Shown: in pieces, positions 7,723-15,458 of the stretch
Layout: each line of letters opens with the position of its first letter
Numbering within the stretch: the stretch's first letter is position 1
Notes under the pieces: model-generated
What the model was told of the DNA's origin: nothing
The model's input: only the letters and a program-made list of their open reading frames with translations
Database searches by the model: none
From: Patescibacteria group bacterium
GTDB taxonomy: Bacteria; Patescibacteriota; WWE3; UBA101185; UBA10185
NCBI GenBank assembly: GCA_018818485.1
Contig: JAHIRX010000009.1
Span: 1 to 17,983 of the forward strand
Direction: 5' to 3'
Length of the DNA stretch: 17,983 nt
Program-made: the position numbers and the translations under genes

Positions 7723-8478
7723 ATGTCAAAGATATTGATTAAATTATTTGCATTCTTACTCGTTCCTTTTCTATTTACTACTAAGACTTATGGTGTTGCT
7801 TATGACACTGCAGTATCAATCCCTTTCCCTAGTGGTGTAGGTACTGGGGGTGATATAGTCAGTTACAGCAATGGGGAATACCTAATTACGGCCACTCCCT
7901 ATGATCCTATGATGGTAGGAGTTATTGTAATAGATCCTGAGCTGGCTTTAGAGGACCGTAATTTAGAAAACTACCAGTTTATATCTTCCTACGGTGAGGT
8001 TCTTATTAATGTAAAGGGAGAAATTACAGAGGGAGACTATGTGACAAGCTCTGACACTCCTGGTGTAGGGGTTAAAGCAGAGGATAACGGTTATATTTTA
8101 GGGATAGCTCTAGAAGAATATGTACCTCAGAATAGTAATGATATAGGACAGATATACATAATGTTGGATATAAAGACAGGCTTTATTGATAAAACACTTA
8201 GTAATAACTTACTTGACATAATAAAGAGTAGTTTAGCATCTCCATTTATGACTCCTATAGAAGCATTAAGATATTTGTTAGCTATAGCTGTAGTGTTCTC
8301 TTCTTTCGTAATAGGGTTTGGTAACTTCGGAAGAATCACAGGTTCTAGTGTTGAAGCTTTAGGTCGTAACCCGTTAGCTAGATCTGCAATTAGAAAGGTC
8401 ATAGTTTTTAACTTTGCATTAACATTTATAATTATGGCAATGGGGGTTGGCATTGCATATCTAATTCTTACTTTGTAG
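7723..8478 (+). CDS. F-type ATPase c-like subunit fused to a secreted N-terminal domain; ion-binding carboxylate absent
   Basis: Residues 1-24 form a signal peptide. Residues about 43-168 form an extracytoplasmic domain (GDIVSYS, GDYVTSSDTPG, GIALEEY) that aligns with residues about 1466-1605 of the divergent giant surface protein. Residues about 178-251 form a c-subunit hairpin: TM1 with glycine-rich FGNFGRITG, the polar loop VEALGRNP, then TM2. Anchored on the R-x-P loop, the position of E. coli Asp61 is Phe235, and TM2 has no acidic residue. TM1 also has none, only Asn201 and Arg204. A usual c subunit has about 70-90 residues; this has 251. Topology fits: exterior domain outside, RNP loop in the cytoplasm. 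Being first in an ordered b-delta-alpha-gamma-beta-epsilon cluster supports the assignment. Normal proton transport looks impossible through this ring. Confidence 0.82.
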   Translation: MSKILIKLFAFLLVPFLFTTKTYGVAYDTAVSIPFPSGVGTGGDIVSYSNGEYLITATPYDPMMVGVIVIDPELALEDRNLENYQFISSYGEVLINVKGEITEGDYVTSSDTPGVGVKAEDNGYILGIALEEYVPQNSNDIGQIYIMLDIKTGFIDKTLSNNLLDIIKSSLASPFMTPIEALRYLLAIAVVFSSFVIGFGNFGRITGSSVEALGRNPLARSAIRKVIVFNFALTFIIMAMGVGIAYLILTL

Positions 8479-8518
8479 CTTATCAAATCTTATCCTTTCT
8501 TTTAGACGAAACTTTTTC

Positions 8519-8524
8519 TATAAT
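8519..8524 (+). promoter_or_regulatory. -10 box giving a leaderless transcript for the b-like gene
   Basis: A perfect TATAAT lies so that the expected start, seven bases after its end, is the A of the ATG at 8531. The -35 region (TTTCTT near 8496) is poor. If real, this allows the stator and F1 genes to be made separately from the c-like ring protein. No Shine-Dalgarno sequence precedes the gene. Confidence 0.45.
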
Positions 8525-8530
8525 ATTTGT

Positions 8531-9286
8531 ATGAGTTCAAACCTGCCTAGTATCATCGCAAACTTACTCTTTTTTGAGGAAATTCCTAGCTATATTGTTA
8601 TTGTGTTTCTAATTCTAGCTATATCTTTATTTCTAATCTTAATAATCACTATTTTTGAAAAAAGAAAGGGAATTAATTCAGATGAGGGGCTAGGAGAGAG
8701 TGCTTACCAGGATGCTTTAAAGATCTTAGATAAAGCAAGAGCAGAGTCTTTAAGGATAATGAGCAGGGCTCAATCTAAAGCACAGACTCTGATGGACAGT
8801 ACGTACTCTCTTACCGATGCGGCTAAAAAAGAGCTAGACGCTCGTATTGGAGACGTATATAAAAGGCAGGAAGATTATCTTAAGAAATCCATCGAGGAGC
8901 TTCTAATAACTTTCAAATCTGCAGTAGAAAAAGGTAGCGAAGAAAACATTAGAACCCTAGTTCAAACAACAGAAACACTAAAAAAAGAGGCTCTTTCAGA
9001 CATTACAGAGTTTAAAGAAATGCTTGAAGAGGAAACAATGGGAGCAAAAGAGGAGCTAGAAGATAAGGTAAAGGCAGATTACGCCCAAGTTGAAGCAGAA
9101 ATTGACACATATAGGCAAAAGAAGCTAAAAGAGCTAAACAACAAGGTCTTGGATATCTTATCAAATATATATTTAGAAGTGATAGGAAAAGAGTTAGATC
9201 AACCAAAGTATGAAGAAATGGTTCTTAAGTTGTTAGATGAACAAGTTAGAAAGTCGGGGTTAAAAGATGTTTCTTCTAATGAGTAA
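8531..9286 (+). CDS. atpF: F-type ATPase b-like peripheral-stalk subunit, elongated
   Basis: The protein has one hydrophobic segment at about residues 18-43, followed by a long, charged, almost entirely helical region to the C-terminus. This is the plan of b subunits, which anchor the F1 head to the membrane as a stator. Position between the c-like gene and a delta-like gene is the usual one. At 251 residues it is clearly longer than the usual 155-170, implying a longer stalk or a different partner in the membrane. The final part (KELNNKVLDILSNIYLEVIG) resembles the delta-binding end of stalk proteins. Sequence similarity to classical b is weak, as usual for this family, so the call rests on architecture and context. 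A near-exact -10 box just upstream suggests leaderless expression. Confidence 0.75.
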   Translation: MSSNLPSIIANLLFFEEIPSYIVIVFLILAISLFLILIITIFEKRKGINSDEGLGESAYQDALKILDKARAESLRIMSRAQSKAQTLMDSTYSLTDAAKKELDARIGDVYKRQEDYLKKSIEELLITFKSAVEKGSEENIRTLVQTTETLKKEALSDITEFKEMLEEETMGAKEELEDKVKADYAQVEAEIDTYRQKKLKELNNKVLDILSNIYLEVIGKELDQPKYEEMVLKLLDEQVRKSGLKDVSSNE

Positions 9287-9309
9287 AGTTAGTCCCTCCC
9301 GTAATAACC

Positions 9310-9804
9310 ATGAGTAGCCTACTAGACAACAAATTTAAAGAGACATTCATAGATGCTTTAAGTACTAAAGAGGCCGCAGGGGCTTTTTCTGACTTCGTAG
9401 ACAGAATATCAAATGAATCTTACAAGACAACAGAAAAGATTTCCCTGACAAGTCTCTTTCCTAAAGAGAAACCTGAGTGGTTCATCTTATTACTAGACAA
9501 AGTAGGAAAAGATATATCTATGAATGATCTAAGAGGAAATTTAGAAACACTAAAAAAGGAAATATTAAACACAGAGGAGATAAATATTAAAATGCCATTT
9601 AAACCCTCTGATAATTTTTTAAAGCAAGTTCAAAAGGTTTTTGATAAAGCTGGGTACAAAGATTACCTAGTTAATTTAGAAATTGATGAATCGGGAGGAC
9701 TCGATACAGGTTTTTCGATAGAGGGAAAGTATTTAAGTGTCTCCTTAAAGGAATACATTCGTAACTATTTAATGTCAAAAGATGTCTTTAAAGGAAAAAT
9801 ATAA
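9310..9804 (+). CDS. atpH: F-type ATPase delta-like subunit
   Basis: This 164-residue soluble protein lies between the b-like and alpha genes, where delta normally sits, and is close to the usual length of about 175. The C-terminal part (GGLDTGFSIEGKYLSVSLKEYIRNYL) matches the delta pattern of a short glycine-containing strand followed by the last helix. Delta joins the stalk to the N-termini of alpha on top of F1. The N-terminal helical half is too diverged for residue-level recognition. The gene starts 23 bases after b and overlaps alpha by 23 bases, which suggests translational coupling. No Shine-Dalgarno sequence is seen. A completely unrelated linker protein remains a minor alternative. 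Confidence 0.72.
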   Translation: MSSLLDNKFKETFIDALSTKEAAGAFSDFVDRISNESYKTTEKISLTSLFPKEKPEWFILLLDKVGKDISMNDLRGNLETLKKEILNTEEINIKMPFKPSDNFLKQVQKVFDKAGYKDYLVNLEIDESGGLDTGFSIEGKYLSVSLKEYIRNYLMSKDVFKGKI

Positions 9805-11293
9805 GCAAAAATTTAGTGAATATCTCGAGAAGACTCGAGAAACCGGTTTTGTAGAAAAAGTAATGCACCCAGTTGTATATGTAAGTGGTCTTCCTAATGT
9901 AAAAAGCTGGGAACTAGTATACTTTGAATCAGGTCATATGGGGGCTGTTACAGCTCTTTTTGATGAACATGCCGAAGTTATGGTTTTAAGTAATGAACCA
10001 GTACCTATTGGAACTCAAGCCACTAGATCTGGAGAGTTACTAGAGATACCTGTCGGGGAAGGGCTCCTAGGAAATGTAGTAAATGCCTTAGGAGAGTCTT
10101 TATATGAGAATAAGGTAGTCTCAGGTCTTGAGGAGAAAAGAAGAATTGATATCACTCCTTGGGGAATAGACAAAAGAGAAAGGGTAAGTAGGCCTTTAGG
10201 AACGGGGGTTACCTTAGTTGACTTTCTAATTCCCCTTGGAAAAGGTCAAAGAGAGCTAGTTATTGGAGATAGAAACACAGGTAAGACTATTTTTACATCT
10301 CAAGTACTCCTTTCTCAAGCTAAAGAAGGGACAATTTGCATATATGCAGCTATAGGTAAAAAGAAACAAGATATTAAATTTGTTGAAAACTTTATTGACG
10401 CTAACGGTATTAGGGATAACACAATTATAGTTGGTTCCTCATCTTCAGATCCTTTGGGGTATATATACTTTACACCCTACGCAGCTATGACAATAGCTGA
10501 ATATTTTAGAGATAAGGGGAAAGATGTTTTGCTAATTCTAGATGACCTAACCACCCATGCTAAGTATTATAGAGAGATTTCTTTAATTGCTAAAAAGTTT
10601 CCAGGAAGGGACTCTTATCCTGGAGATATATTTCATACTCACTCAAGATTACTTGAAAGGGCTGGTAATTTTAAAGTTGCAGATAATAAAGTGGCATCTA
10701 TTACATGTTTACCTATTGCAGAGACTGTAGAGGGAGATATTACTGGGTATATTCAAACTAATTTAATGTCTATCACAGATGGACATATATTCTTTGATGA
10801 GTCTTCGTACAAAGCGGGTAAAAGACCAGCTATTAATTACTTTTTATCTGTAACAAGAGTGGGAAGGCAGACACAAACTCCCGTAAGATGGGGTGTAAAT
10901 AGAGAGCTCTCTAGTTTTTTTTACCTTCATCGAAAGACAGAGAGATTTATCCACTTTGGAGCAGAGCTTAATGAGGGTATAAAGGCAACTCTTGAGATGG
11001 GAAAAAGAATTGATAGGTTTTTCGATCAAGCCATTAATGAGGTGTACTCTCTTGATATCCAACTGGTAATGTTTACTCTAATCTGGGCACAGCTTCTTAA
11101 AGATATGACTCAAGGAAAAATTTCATACTATAAAACCACAGCGCAAAAGCTGTATCTAGAAGATCCCGTATTTAAGGAGAAGATAAGAAAAGTTGTAGAT
11201 GGGTGTAATGATTTTAATAGTCTTTTAGGAAAAATTAGTGCGCAACACGAAGAAATATTAAATTATTTGGAAAAAGCTCATGAAAAGAGATAA
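9782..11293 (+). CDS. atpA: F1 ATPase alpha subunit, divergent
   Basis: At 503 residues this is a full-length non-catalytic F1 subunit. The P-loop is GDRNTGKT (canonical GDRQTGKT), Walker B is LLILDDL, and YPGDIFHTHSRLLERA is the strongly conserved alpha signature. SITDGHIFFD and SVTRVG, which carries the arginine finger completing the beta active site, are present. The N-terminal helix expected to hold delta is kept but short. The downstream part, usually VGGAAQTK..., is altered (VGRQTQTPVRWG) and the C-terminal helical domain is divergent. The start is inside delta, and the gene overlaps gamma by 14 bases, so the F1 genes form one tightly packed unit. The altered ring-facing half fits a nonstandard rotor partner, but that is inference. 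Confidence 0.95.
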   Translation: MSLKEKYKQKFSEYLEKTRETGFVEKVMHPVVYVSGLPNVKSWELVYFESGHMGAVTALFDEHAEVMVLSNEPVPIGTQATRSGELLEIPVGEGLLGNVVNALGESLYENKVVSGLEEKRRIDITPWGIDKRERVSRPLGTGVTLVDFLIPLGKGQRELVIGDRNTGKTIFTSQVLLSQAKEGTICIYAAIGKKKQDIKFVENFIDANGIRDNTIIVGSSSSDPLGYIYFTPYAAMTIAEYFRDKGKDVLLILDDLTTHAKYYREISLIAKKFPGRDSYPGDIFHTHSRLLERAGNFKVADNKVASITCLPIAETVEGDITGYIQTNLMSITDGHIFFDESSYKAGKRPAINYFLSVTRVGRQTQTPVRWGVNRELSSFFYLHRKTERFIHFGAELNEGIKATLEMGKRIDRFFDQAINEVYSLDIQLVMFTLIWAQLLKDMTQGKISYYKTTAQKLYLEDPVFKEKIRKVVDGCNDFNSLLGKISAQHEEILNYLEKAHEKR

Positions 11294-12134
11294 AGCCATA
11301 GAACAAGAAATAGATTCTATGAGGGGCCTTCTTAGTTTAGTAGAGGCCTATCAAGAGATTGCCGCAGTAAGAATGAGAAAAGTTAAGAAGTCAGTCTTAT
11401 CAAGACGTGAATTCATGCAAGGTCTAAACGAAGCTTTTGGATATATTGCCTTTTCATACAAGGTGTACAGAGAATCTTTAGGAGAAACTATGAAAGGTAC
11501 TATATTAAATACAAATGGGAAAACGATATCTGTACTTCTTTCCTCAAATACAGGTCTTTACGGTGATGTTATTAGGAAGACCTTTGAATTATTTGAAAAA
11601 GACTTGAAGGGAAAAGAAACAGATATTGTTATTGTTGGAAGAATGGGAAAAAGATTTTATGATAGTTCCGGGATGAAAAAAACATATATTTTCTTTGAAA
11701 TGACAGACAAGGGTATTGATGAAGAAAATATTAAAGGACTTCTTGATAGTGTAATAGACTACTCGAATGTTAATGTTTACCACGGTGTTTTTAAGAGTAT
11801 TTTGGCTCAAACTCCAGATAAAACTAACATTACTGGAGAGGTTCTAAAGATTGAAGAAGGATTAAGTGGTTATGATGCAAGGTTTTTATTTGAGCCCTCG
11901 GTTGAGAGGGTTGCAGAACACTTTGAGAAGCAAATTCTCTCACTTTTATTTGAACAGGTTGTCTTTGAATCAGGCTTAAGTAAATTTGCATCAAGAATGG
12001 TAAGTCTTGATCAAGCTGCAGAAAATATTGATGATAGACTAGAAAAACTTGACTTTGTAAAGAAAAAAACAAAGCATAAAGATATTAATTCTTCTTTGCA
12101 ATCAAGTATATTTGGAGGAATATTATGGAACTAG
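11280..12134 (+). CDS. atpG: F1 ATPase gamma subunit (central shaft)
   Basis: This 284-residue protein has the two terminal helices that form the shaft inside the alpha-beta ring, with a nucleotide-fold-like middle. SNTGLYGDV matches the gamma SDRGLCGG motif. Near the end, ESGLSKFASRMVSLDQAAENI matches the conserved ESxxSE-ARMxAMxxAxxN signature of the C-terminal helix. The last part is unusual: after the conserved helix comes KKKTKHKDINSSLQSSIFGGILWN instead of the usual ITQEI-type ending. Length is normal. The gene overlaps alpha by 14 bases and beta by 10, so translation is probably coupled. Gamma carries torque between beta catalysis and the c ring; what it turns here is uncertain because the ring protein is abnormal. 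Confidence 0.92.
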   Translation: MKRDKAIEQEIDSMRGLLSLVEAYQEIAAVRMRKVKKSVLSRREFMQGLNEAFGYIAFSYKVYRESLGETMKGTILNTNGKTISVLLSSNTGLYGDVIRKTFELFEKDLKGKETDIVIVGRMGKRFYDSSGMKKTYIFFEMTDKGIDEENIKGLLDSVIDYSNVNVYHGVFKSILAQTPDKTNITGEVLKIEEGLSGYDARFLFEPSVERVAEHFEKQILSLLFEQVVFESGLSKFASRMVSLDQAAENIDDRLEKLDFVKKKTKHKDINSSLQSSIFGGILWN

Positions 12135-13516
12135 AAAAAAACAAAGGTAAAGTTATCGGAGTAAGAGGTGTAGTTGTTGAAATAGAATTTAATAGTGATC
12201 CTAAACCTAATATCTATGATGTGCTAGTTTTGGTTGATAATCCCTCCATTAAATTCCAGGTAATTGAGTCATCTGATGTCTCCAAGTTTTTCTGTATAAA
12301 TCTTTCTCAAGACACTTCTGCGGTAAGAAGAGGAAGTTTAGTTGTTAATACTGGTGAGAGACTTAAAGTACCTGTAGGGAAAGGTGTACTTGGCAGAGTA
12401 ATGAATTTATTTGGTGAACCAGTAGATGGTGAAGGTCCAATTAATGCAGATAAAACAGTAGAGATACTTAGAAACCCTCCTACTTACTCTGAAATTAATG
12501 CAGAAGTTGACTTTCTAGAAACTGGAATTAAGGTTGTAGATCTCTTTGCACCTTTAGTGTCGGGTGGAAAAGTAGGCCTATTTGGTGGTTCTGGAGTAGG
12601 AAAAACAGTGTTACTAACTGAAATATTGAACAACATTGTTAATAGGGACCCAGTAAAGAATGTTTCGGTTTTTTGTGGAGTTGGTGAAAGATCACGTGAA
12701 GGACACGAACTTTACGATGAACTTAAAAAAGGAGGTGTTCTTCCATCTGTCTCACTTATCTTTGGACCTATGGGAGAAAGTGCTTCTGTGAGGTTTTTAA
12801 CTGCCCATGCAGCAACTACCGTAGCAGAATATATGAGAGATGATATGGGTAAGAATGTACTCTTTTTTATGGATAATATTTTTAGATTTGCTCAGGCTGG
12901 AAACGAATTAAGTTTGATTATGAATAATATTCCATCAGAGGATGGGTACCAACCAACTCTAGCATCTGAGATAGCACATATTCATGAAAGATTGGTTTCT
13001 AAAAAAGATAACTCTATAACAGTTATTGAAGCAATATATCTTCCTGAAGATGACCTTTTTGACCAAGCAGCACAATCGGTATTTGGATACTTAGATTCTT
13101 CGATTGTTTTATCAAGAGAGGTCTATAGAGATGGAAGGCTTCCTGCTATTGATATTGTTGCATCTGATTCAGACGCTTTAAATCCTGGAAATGTCTCAAC
13201 CAAACACTACTACGTTGCTAATCAAGCCCGAAGTTTACTTAAGAAGGCCGAACTTCTAGAAAGAATAGTGTCTTTAGTAGGTGAATCAGAACTTTCCGAA
13301 GAAGATAGAGTTATTTATCAGAGAGCAAGAAAGATAAAAAACTACATGACACAGAATTTCTTCGTTACTGCAGCTCAAACTGGAAGACCAGGTAGCTACG
13401 TAAAAGTTGATGACACGGTAGATGATGTGAAAGATATTATGGAGGGGAAATATGACAATGTTACAGAAGAGAAATTTAGTTTTATTGGTTCTGCAAAGGA
13501 GTTAAAGAATGGATGA
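12125..13516 (+). CDS. atpD: F1 ATPase beta subunit (catalytic)
   Basis: At 463 residues this is a typical length. All catalytic landmarks are intact: P-loop GGSGVGKT, the catalytic glutamate in GVGERSREG, Walker B VLFFMDNIFRF, the adenine-contact tyrosine in AIYLPEDDL, and the lever-arm motif as SELSEED. The stretch after AIYLPEDDL is DQAA rather than DPAP. ATP hydrolysis or synthesis chemistry should therefore work. The start codon is supported by a strong Shine-Dalgarno GGAGG at 12114-12118, six bases before the ATG and inside the end of gamma. The gene overlaps epsilon by eight bases and ends in TGA, which argues against TGA recoding in this organism. It is the best conserved gene of the cluster. 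Confidence 0.98.
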   Translation: MELEKNKGKVIGVRGVVVEIEFNSDPKPNIYDVLVLVDNPSIKFQVIESSDVSKFFCINLSQDTSAVRRGSLVVNTGERLKVPVGKGVLGRVMNLFGEPVDGEGPINADKTVEILRNPPTYSEINAEVDFLETGIKVVDLFAPLVSGGKVGLFGGSGVGKTVLLTEILNNIVNRDPVKNVSVFCGVGERSREGHELYDELKKGGVLPSVSLIFGPMGESASVRFLTAHAATTVAEYMRDDMGKNVLFFMDNIFRFAQAGNELSLIMNNIPSEDGYQPTLASEIAHIHERLVSKKDNSITVIEAIYLPEDDLFDQAAQSVFGYLDSSIVLSREVYRDGRLPAIDIVASDSDALNPGNVSTKHYYVANQARSLLKKAELLERIVSLVGESELSEEDRVIYQRARKIKNYMTQNFFVTAAQTGRPGSYVKVDDTVDDVKDIMEGKYDNVTEEKFSFIGSAKELKNG

Positions 13517-13778
13517 GCAAGGTTTTTCGAAGGAATCGTTCATAAGTGCAACAATAAAAACAAAGGAAAAAACTTTGTTTGAAGGTGCTGTAAAGACAGT
13601 AACATCTAAAAATGAAAGGGGAGTATTTGACGTACTACCTTTTCACACTAACTTCATAACTTTAATAAAGAACTATCTTGTCTTCAATATTGGAACAAAA
13701 GATGAACAAAAATATGAGATAGAAAAAGGAGTACTTTATGTAATGAGTAATAAAGTGAATATTTATGTGGGAATTTAA
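13509..13778 (+). CDS. atpC: F1 ATPase epsilon subunit, N-terminal beta domain only
   Basis: This 89-residue protein follows beta with AGGAG at 13497-13501, seven bases before its ATG. The sequence fits the epsilon beta sandwich (TKEKTLFEGAVKTVTSKNERGVFDVLPFHTNFIT, like the family's GxxGxxPxHxP region). Ordinary epsilon proteins have about 130-140 residues, with a C-terminal helical hairpin that can inhibit ATP hydrolysis; here the protein ends after the beta domain. Loss of that hairpin would remove the known brake on hydrolysis, which fits an ATP-consuming machine, although short epsilons also occur in ordinary synthases. The stop codon overlaps the end of the convergent rplA by four bases. 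Confidence 0.85.
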   Translation: MDEQGFSKESFISATIKTKEKTLFEGAVKTVTSKNERGVFDVLPFHTNFITLIKNYLVFNIGTKDEQKYEIEKGVLYVMSNKVNIYVGI

Positions 13779-14410
13779 TCCTCCAGAGAGAGTTTAATTG
13801 AGGGTCCCATTGAAGATGTTAAAAATATACTTTTAATCCAACTAGGTTTTGCTTTTTGAGGTTTGTTTTGTTTTAGGGTCTTGATTATTTCTTGTAAATT
13901 TTCTTCTAATTCTTTTTCTCCAAAGCTAACTTTACCAATAACAATATGAATTATTGGTGCCTTTTGCTCTGTTCTTATCTCGACTTTTCCTGCCTTGAAT
14001 TCTTCTACAGCTTTTTCAATGTTTTCAGCAACTGTACCATTTTTAGGATTAGGCATTAATCCAACAGGGCCTAATATTTTTGCTATTTTTGCAACTTTAG
14101 GCATAAACTTTGGTTGGGTAATAAAAATATCAAAGTCAGTTCCAGGTTTTATATCACCCTTTTCAATCTTAGAAAGATCCGCTTCAGAGAGATTAATATC
14201 TGCTTTTTCAACTTTCTTATCAGACAGTACTGCTATTCTTTGAGTTTTCCCAGTTCCGTGGGGTAGCGTAATTAGAAATCTCACAATTTGTTTAGTAGGA
14301 TCAATATCTAGATTAATATGTGTTTCAACAGAGGCATCAAACTTGGTCTTTGATGTTTCTTTTACTCTTTTTATTGCATCTGGAATTTTGTATTCGTTTG
14401 TGTCTCTCAT
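13775..14410 (-). CDS. rplA: Ribosomal protein uL1
   Basis: The 211-residue protein is slightly shorter than the usual 225-235. Hallmarks are LPHGTGKTQRIAVL, the ILGPVGLMPNPKNGTV signature, GKVEIRTEQKAPIIHIVIGKVSF, and the terminal FLTSSMGPSIKL. uL1 forms the L1 stalk of the large subunit, which helps release deacylated tRNA. In many bacteria it also represses its own operon by binding an rRNA-like site in the mRNA; no such site was identified here. The ATG overlaps the rplK stop in an ATGA arrangement, so translation is coupled. The 3' end meets epsilon tail-to-tail with a four-base overlap and no visible terminator. rplJ and rplL, which often follow, are not next to it. Confidence 0.97.
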   Translation of the reverse strand: MRDTNEYKIPDAIKRVKETSKTKFDASVETHINLDIDPTKQIVRFLITLPHGTGKTQRIAVLSDKKVEKADINLSEADLSKIEKGDIKPGTDFDIFITQPKFMPKVAKIAKILGPVGLMPNPKNGTVAENIEKAVEEFKAGKVEIRTEQKAPIIHIVIGKVSFGEKELEENLQEIIKTLKQNKPQKAKPSWIKSIFLTSSMGPSIKLSLED

Positions 14411-14844
14411 TTTTCTATTTCAACTCCCATTGATTTTGCAGTACCTTCTACTATTCTTACTGCCTCTTCTAAACTCTTTGTATTCAGATCAGGCATTTTA
14501 ATTTTAGCGATCTCTTCTATTTGTGATTTACTTAATTTTCCTACTTTTTCCTTGTTTGGCACACTGGATCCTTTAGTAACATTGATTGCTTTTTTAATGA
14601 GGTGAGTAGAAACTGGAGTTTTTGTTATAAATTTAAAAGTTCTATCTTCAAATACTGTTAAAACTGCAGGAATAACGTTTCCTTCTTCTTTTTGAGTTCT
14701 AGCATTAAATTCTTTGCAGAATTCCATTATAGGAACACCGTGTTGACCTAATGCGGGTCCAACTGGAGGAGCGGGTGTTGCTTTTCCAGCTTCTATTGCA
14801 AGTTTTATTACAGCTTTTATTTTTTTGCCTTTAGGTTTTGGCAT
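14407..14844 (-). CDS. rplK: Ribosomal protein uL11
   Basis: The 145-residue length is normal. The N-terminal domain has KLAIEAGKATPAPPVGPALGQHG, the proline-rich uL11 signature, followed by MEFCKEFNART. The C-terminal RNA-binding domain has FKFITKTPVSTHLIKKA and KSMGVEIE. uL11 binds the GTPase-associated region of 23S rRNA with the L10/L12 stalk. The gene begins 10 bases after nusG and ends in TGA overlapping the ATG of rplA. It is second to last in the conserved secE-nusG-rplK-rplA order. Confidence 0.98.
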   Translation of the reverse strand: MPKPKGKKIKAVIKLAIEAGKATPAPPVGPALGQHGVPIMEFCKEFNARTQKEEGNVIPAVLTVFEDRTFKFITKTPVSTHLIKKAINVTKGSSVPNKEKVGKLSKSQIEEIAKIKMPDLNTKSLEEAVRIVEGTAKSMGVEIEK

Positions 14845-14854
14845 AAGATATTAG

Positions 14855-15457
14855 TTATAACTGGGATACTTGTGCAAAGTCAAGTTCCAGAGGAGTTTCT
14901 CTTCCAAAAACAGATACTAGTACTCTAACTTTACCTTGTTCGTCATTAACGTCATCAACTTTACCTAAGAAGTCCTTAAAAGGCCCGTCATTTACTTTAA
15001 CTGAATCTCCAACTCTGAATTTAGCTTCAAACTTAGGAGCCTCCATTTTGGTAAATTTCATTAAAGTTTTAACTTCTTCTTCAGGAAGTGGGGTAGGGGT
15101 AGAGCCCATTCCAACAAATCCAGTAACTCCCGGTGTTGATCTAACAACGTACCAGGCGTCATCTCCCATAATCATATTAACCATAACGTACCCGGGGAAA
15201 AGTCTTTCCTCAACAGTTCTCTTCCTACCTTCAGAAACAACGATTTTTTGTTGATGGGGAACAAATATTTTAAATACTTTATCCATATGTCCTTGTGCCT
15301 CTACCCTTTCTTTAAGAGTGATCGCTACCTTATTTTCATGCCCTGAGTAAGTATGGATAACATACCAGTGTGCATCTTTATTTTCTTTATCGCTGATAAC
15401 AATAACGTTATCCTCGTTTGTGAGATCTTTAATTGTTTTTTCTATTTCACTTGGCAT
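14855..15457 (-). CDS. nusG: Transcription elongation/antitermination factor NusG
   Basis: The 200-residue protein contains the NGN domain (WYVIHTYSGHENKVA, then ERLFPGYVMVNMIMGDDAWYVVRSTPGVTGFVG) and a C-terminal KOW domain (FRVGDSVKVNDGPFKDFLGKVDDVN). NusG binds RNA polymerase, and its KOW domain contacts Rho or ribosomal protein S10, coupling transcription and translation. About 25 residues before the NGN domain are acidic and nonconserved. The ATG at 15457 lies one base after the secE stop with no clear Shine-Dalgarno sequence, so its translation probably depends on secE. Confidence 0.98.
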   Translation of the reverse strand: MPSEIEKTIKDLTNEDNVIVISDKENKDAHWYVIHTYSGHENKVAITLKERVEAQGHMDKVFKIFVPHQQKIVVSEGRKRTVEERLFPGYVMVNMIMGDDAWYVVRSTPGVTGFVGMGSTPTPLPEEEVKTLMKFTKMEAPKFEAKFRVGDSVKVNDGPFKDFLGKVDDVNDEQGKVRVLVSVFGRETPLELDFAQVSQL

Positions 15458-15458
15458 A

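Noticed and set aside
7723..8478. Frame fusion caused by an assembly error
   Set aside because: The reading frame is continuous with similar codon use, and signal peptide, domain and hairpin have a consistent membrane topology.
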